NCBI GenBank assembly: GCA_016927905.1
Contig: JAFGLW010000011.1
Location: 1 to 64,000, forward strand
DNA length: 64,000 bases
From: a candidate division CSSED10-310 bacterium
GTDB lineage: Bacteria; CSSED10-310; JAFGJC01
Direction: 5' to 3'
The notes beneath the pieces are model-generated. The model saw only the letters and a program-made list of their open reading frames with translations. It made no database searches and was not told the DNA's origin. Shown piece by piece: positions 62,156 through 64,000 of this stretch. Position 1 is the first letter of the stretch, and every line of letters begins with the position of its first letter. Position numbers and translations under genes: made by a program.

Positions 62156-62701
62156 TCATTTTCGGCTGTAGCGGCCCATGAGCGTGGTCTGAGCGAGAAT
62201 GTGGTTTTTGATGGCGGTTTCGACCTGGGATTTCGATTGTCTTGCCGGCAGGCCGGGGTCCGTATCCAGGGCGTAGAGTCTGAAAAAGTACCGGTGAGTT
62301 CCACTTGGAGGGCAGGGACCGCCGTATCCGATCCGTTTCCAGCTGTTCAGTCCGTGAGTGCCGACCGACGGTATCGTCTCCTCCGGAGCCACCCCTTCCG
62401 GAAGCGCTCTGGTTTCGACAGGTATGCCATATAGGATCCAGTGGTCCCAGGTACCGACCGGGGCGTCCGGATCGTCCATGATCAGCACGTAACTTTTTGT
62501 CCCGTCCGGAGGTTCAGACCAGGACAGCGGCGGTGAAAGGTCTTTTCCGTCACAGGAATATTTGACCGGTATGGATCCCCCCTCGGCAAAAACGCCGCTT
62601 GCAAGCGTGAATTTATCGGACTCGGCCGATTGAGCAGCTTTTCTTCCCGGCAGAAAACTCATGGCAAACAGTGCCGGCAGCAAGATTCCCATCAGACGCA
62701 T
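62156..62701 (-). CDS. YbhB/YbcL-family (PEBP-like) protein, exported
   Basis: This 181-residue protein has a signal peptide (MRLMGILLPALFAMSFLPG), then FTLASGVFAEGGSIPVKYSCDGKDLSPPLSW and the PEBP motif YVLIMDDPDAPVGTWDHWILYGIP. GPCPPSGTHRYFFRLYALD is the second ligand-binding signature. Family members bind small anionic ligands; bacterial roles are unclear. ATG at 62701 follows GGAGG at 8 nt; a start 15 bases upstream is poorer. It lies 15 bp before the acetyltransferase gene. Confidence 0.9.
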   Translation of the reverse strand: MRLMGILLPALFAMSFLPGRKAAQSAESDKFTLASGVFAEGGSIPVKYSCDGKDLSPPLSWSEPPDGTKSYVLIMDDPDAPVGTWDHWILYGIPVETRALPEGVAPEETIPSVGTHGLNSWKRIGYGGPCPPSGTHRYFFRLYALDTDPGLPARQSKSQVETAIKNHILAQTTLMGRYSRK

Positions 62702-62933
62702 GGAACACCTCCCCAATCCCTGTTGAGATATTTCGTGGAACGAGTCATACCGATCCGGGTTGAAGTATCTTTCGCATATTTCACTCCAAGTATATCAGAA
62801 ATCATCCAATCCGGGTAGTGTCAAAGCCCGTCTCTTTTGGAATCCGGGAAATCTTTCGTTTTTTTTCTGATCGCGATGTGCACGAGTGGACACAAATACA
62901 TTGTCGATTCTTCTTTCGGCACCCGGTTACGAC

Positions 62934-62942
62934 TGGTATAAT
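62934..62942 (+). promoter_or_regulatory. Extended -10 promoter of the peptide-binding protein gene
   Basis: TGGTATAAT (62934-62942) matches an extended -10 element (TGn then the perfect TATAAT). It lies 26 bp before the ATG at 62968. No convincing -35 was found at 17 bp upstream, which is usual for extended -10 promoters. Confidence 0.55.
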
Positions 62943-62967
62943 TCGGACTTCGAGAAGGGAGAGAATC

Positions 62968-64000
62968 ATGATTTTCCGGCCGATGAGCCATTCAGGTCTG
63001 CTTTTTGTTTTGTTTGCGCATGCGTTTTTCATGACCGGGTGCACCGGAAACGGGCGTGATCCCATGCAGGCCAACGAAATGGTGATCGGTTTCAGCGCCC
63101 GACCGAAATCACTTGATCCCCGGCTGTCCACCGACCTTGCTTCCGCGCGTGTTCAGCAGCTGCTGTACAATTCGCTGGTTAAAAAGGACATCCATTCCAA
63201 TCTGGTACCCGACCTGGCGGAGCGATGGGAGATGCCCGATGATGTCACATACCGGTTTTTTCTTCGGGAAAACGTGCGGTTTCACGATGGGACAATCCTG
63301 ATGGCTCGGGATGTCAAGGCCACGTTCGATGCCATCCTGAGCGATGAGCTGGGTTCACTGAAACGGGCGGCATTCGAGAAAATCGCCTCTATTGAGATTG
63401 AGAACGATCACCAGCTTGTGTTCAGAACCAGCGAACCGTTCGCTCCGTTTCTGATCAATCTCGTCCAGGGAATACTCCCCGCCCGGGAAGCGTTCAAGCT
63501 GGATCAGGCGGACCGGATCGAGCCGGTGGGCACCGGTCCGTTTTTGCTCGAGGAGCGACAGGGGGAGGAATATCTGGTGCTGAAGGCGTTTGAGGATTGT
63601 TTCAGCGGATCTCCCCGGTTGGACAGGATCATTATCCGGGTCATTCCGGATGATACCATCCGGTTGATGGAGCTTGAAAAAGGAACCATCGATTTTCTCC
63701 AGAACAACATTCCACCCGATTCAATTCCCCGGATCGAACAGAATCCCCGGTTCGAAGTTGTGAGCGCGCCGGGAACTTCGATTTATTACCTGGGATTCAA
63801 CTTCCGCCTGGACTACCCGCCCAGGGACCGGCGGGTCCGGCAAGCGCTGGCACTGGCTTTGAACCGGGAGGACATCATCCGGCATTTGCTCGGCGGCAAT
63901 GCCAGCCCGGCCACCGCTGTTATTCCAGAGAATCACTGGGCATACAATCCCCGGGTCGAACAGGTCCCTTTCCGCCCGGATCATGCGCGCGAGCTTTTGG
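62968..64000 (+). CDS. Peptide ABC transporter substrate-binding lipoprotein (partial, window end)
   Basis: The open frame runs off the window after about 344 codons. It starts MIFRPMSHSGLLFVLFAHAFFMTGC, a lipoprotein signal with lipobox FMTGC. SLDPRLSTDLASARVQQLLYNSLV, DLAERWEMPDDVTYRFFLRENVRFHDG and GTGPFLLEE belong to the family 5 extracellular solute-binding proteins, which bind oligopeptides, nickel or other solutes. AAGGGAG precedes the ATG. The truncated 3' part lacks the last 150-200 residues. Permease and ATPase genes are expected just beyond the end. Confidence 0.9.
   Translation, partial: MIFRPMSHSGLLFVLFAHAFFMTGCTGNGRDPMQANEMVIGFSARPKSLDPRLSTDLASARVQQLLYNSLVKKDIHSNLVPDLAERWEMPDDVTYRFFLRENVRFHDGTILMARDVKATFDAILSDELGSLKRAAFEKIASIEIENDHQLVFRTSEPFAPFLINLVQGILPAREAFKLDQADRIEPVGTGPFLLEERQGEEYLVLKAFEDCFSGSPRLDRIIIRVIPDDTIRLMELEKGTIDFLQNNIPPDSIPRIEQNPRFEVVSAPGTSIYYLGFNFRLDYPPRDRRVRQALALALNREDIIRHLLGGNASPATAVIPENHWAYNPRVEQVPFRPDHARELL

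Overview
The window comes from a diderm (Gram-negative type) bacterium with moderately high GC. The evidence is a complete type II secretion (T2SS) operon with an outer-membrane secretin, several lipobox signal peptides, an RseP-type protease and a MEP-pathway dxs. Codon use and Shine-Dalgarno-led starts look uniform along the whole window. No single gene fixes the phylum. The mixture (DapL-like aminotransferase, RNase Y, PduL-type phosphotransacylase, PATAN/TPR protein, T2SS with multicopper proteins) would suit a deltaproteobacterium-like or uncultured candidate-phylum lineage. This is inference.

Layout. 1-6200 (minus strand): tRNA-Pro, a MerR-like regulator, rluB-scpB-scpA-M50 protease, a XerC/D recombinase, a lipoprotein, S20 and a SpoU methyltransferase. 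6200-11930: a DapL-like aminotransferase, a small protein ending in CQLGCF, a MobB-like GTPase, an 8-oxoguanine deaminase-like amidohydrolase, an RNase Z-like hydrolase and a PATAN/J-like/TPR protein. 12016-14088: a zinc alcohol dehydrogenase translationally coupled to three successive bacterial microcompartment vertex proteins (EutN/CcmL family), with no hexameric shell gene in sight. 14310-21750: yihY, tsaB-tsaC, then on the minus strand pduL, a sugar epimerase and rseP, then miaB and an HU-like gene. 21906-36429: a bifunctional-nuclease family gene and the T2SS operon gspEFGHIJKLMD (no gspC), followed by an invasin-like lipoprotein and a beta-helix protein that share Thr/Pro-rich linkers. 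36739-45988: an apparent operon behind a strong sigma70-type promoter, coding for a 1679-residue secreted beta-helix protein and three consecutive cupredoxin (multicopper oxidase-like) proteins. It is closed by a perfect 30-bp inverted repeat that also supplies the end of the convergent membrane-protein gene. 46751-58229: tRNA-Val, thrS-infC-rpmI-rplT, zapB-like/zapA, a probable 6S RNA, rny, dxs, tlyA, nadK and recN. 58244-64000: polyprenyl synthase, two tandem proteasome-like (Ntn-hydrolase fold) genes, a GNAT acetyltransferase, a PEBP-family protein and a peptide-ABC binding protein cut by the window end.

Three systems deserve most attention. (1) A coupled pair of proteasome-like subunits at 59337-61480: one keeps HslV-like Thr, Asp and Lys positions and the other lacks Thr and Lys. 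(2) Two adjacent cupredoxin proteins at 41775-44332 whose copper-binding halves are complementary: the first has HWHG plus the HCH/type-1 motif, the second has HxxHxH plus HSH. This suggests a multicopper oxidase site split over two polypeptides. (3) A microcompartment locus made only of vertex proteins plus a dehydrogenase, with a PduL phosphotransacylase gene 5 kb away.
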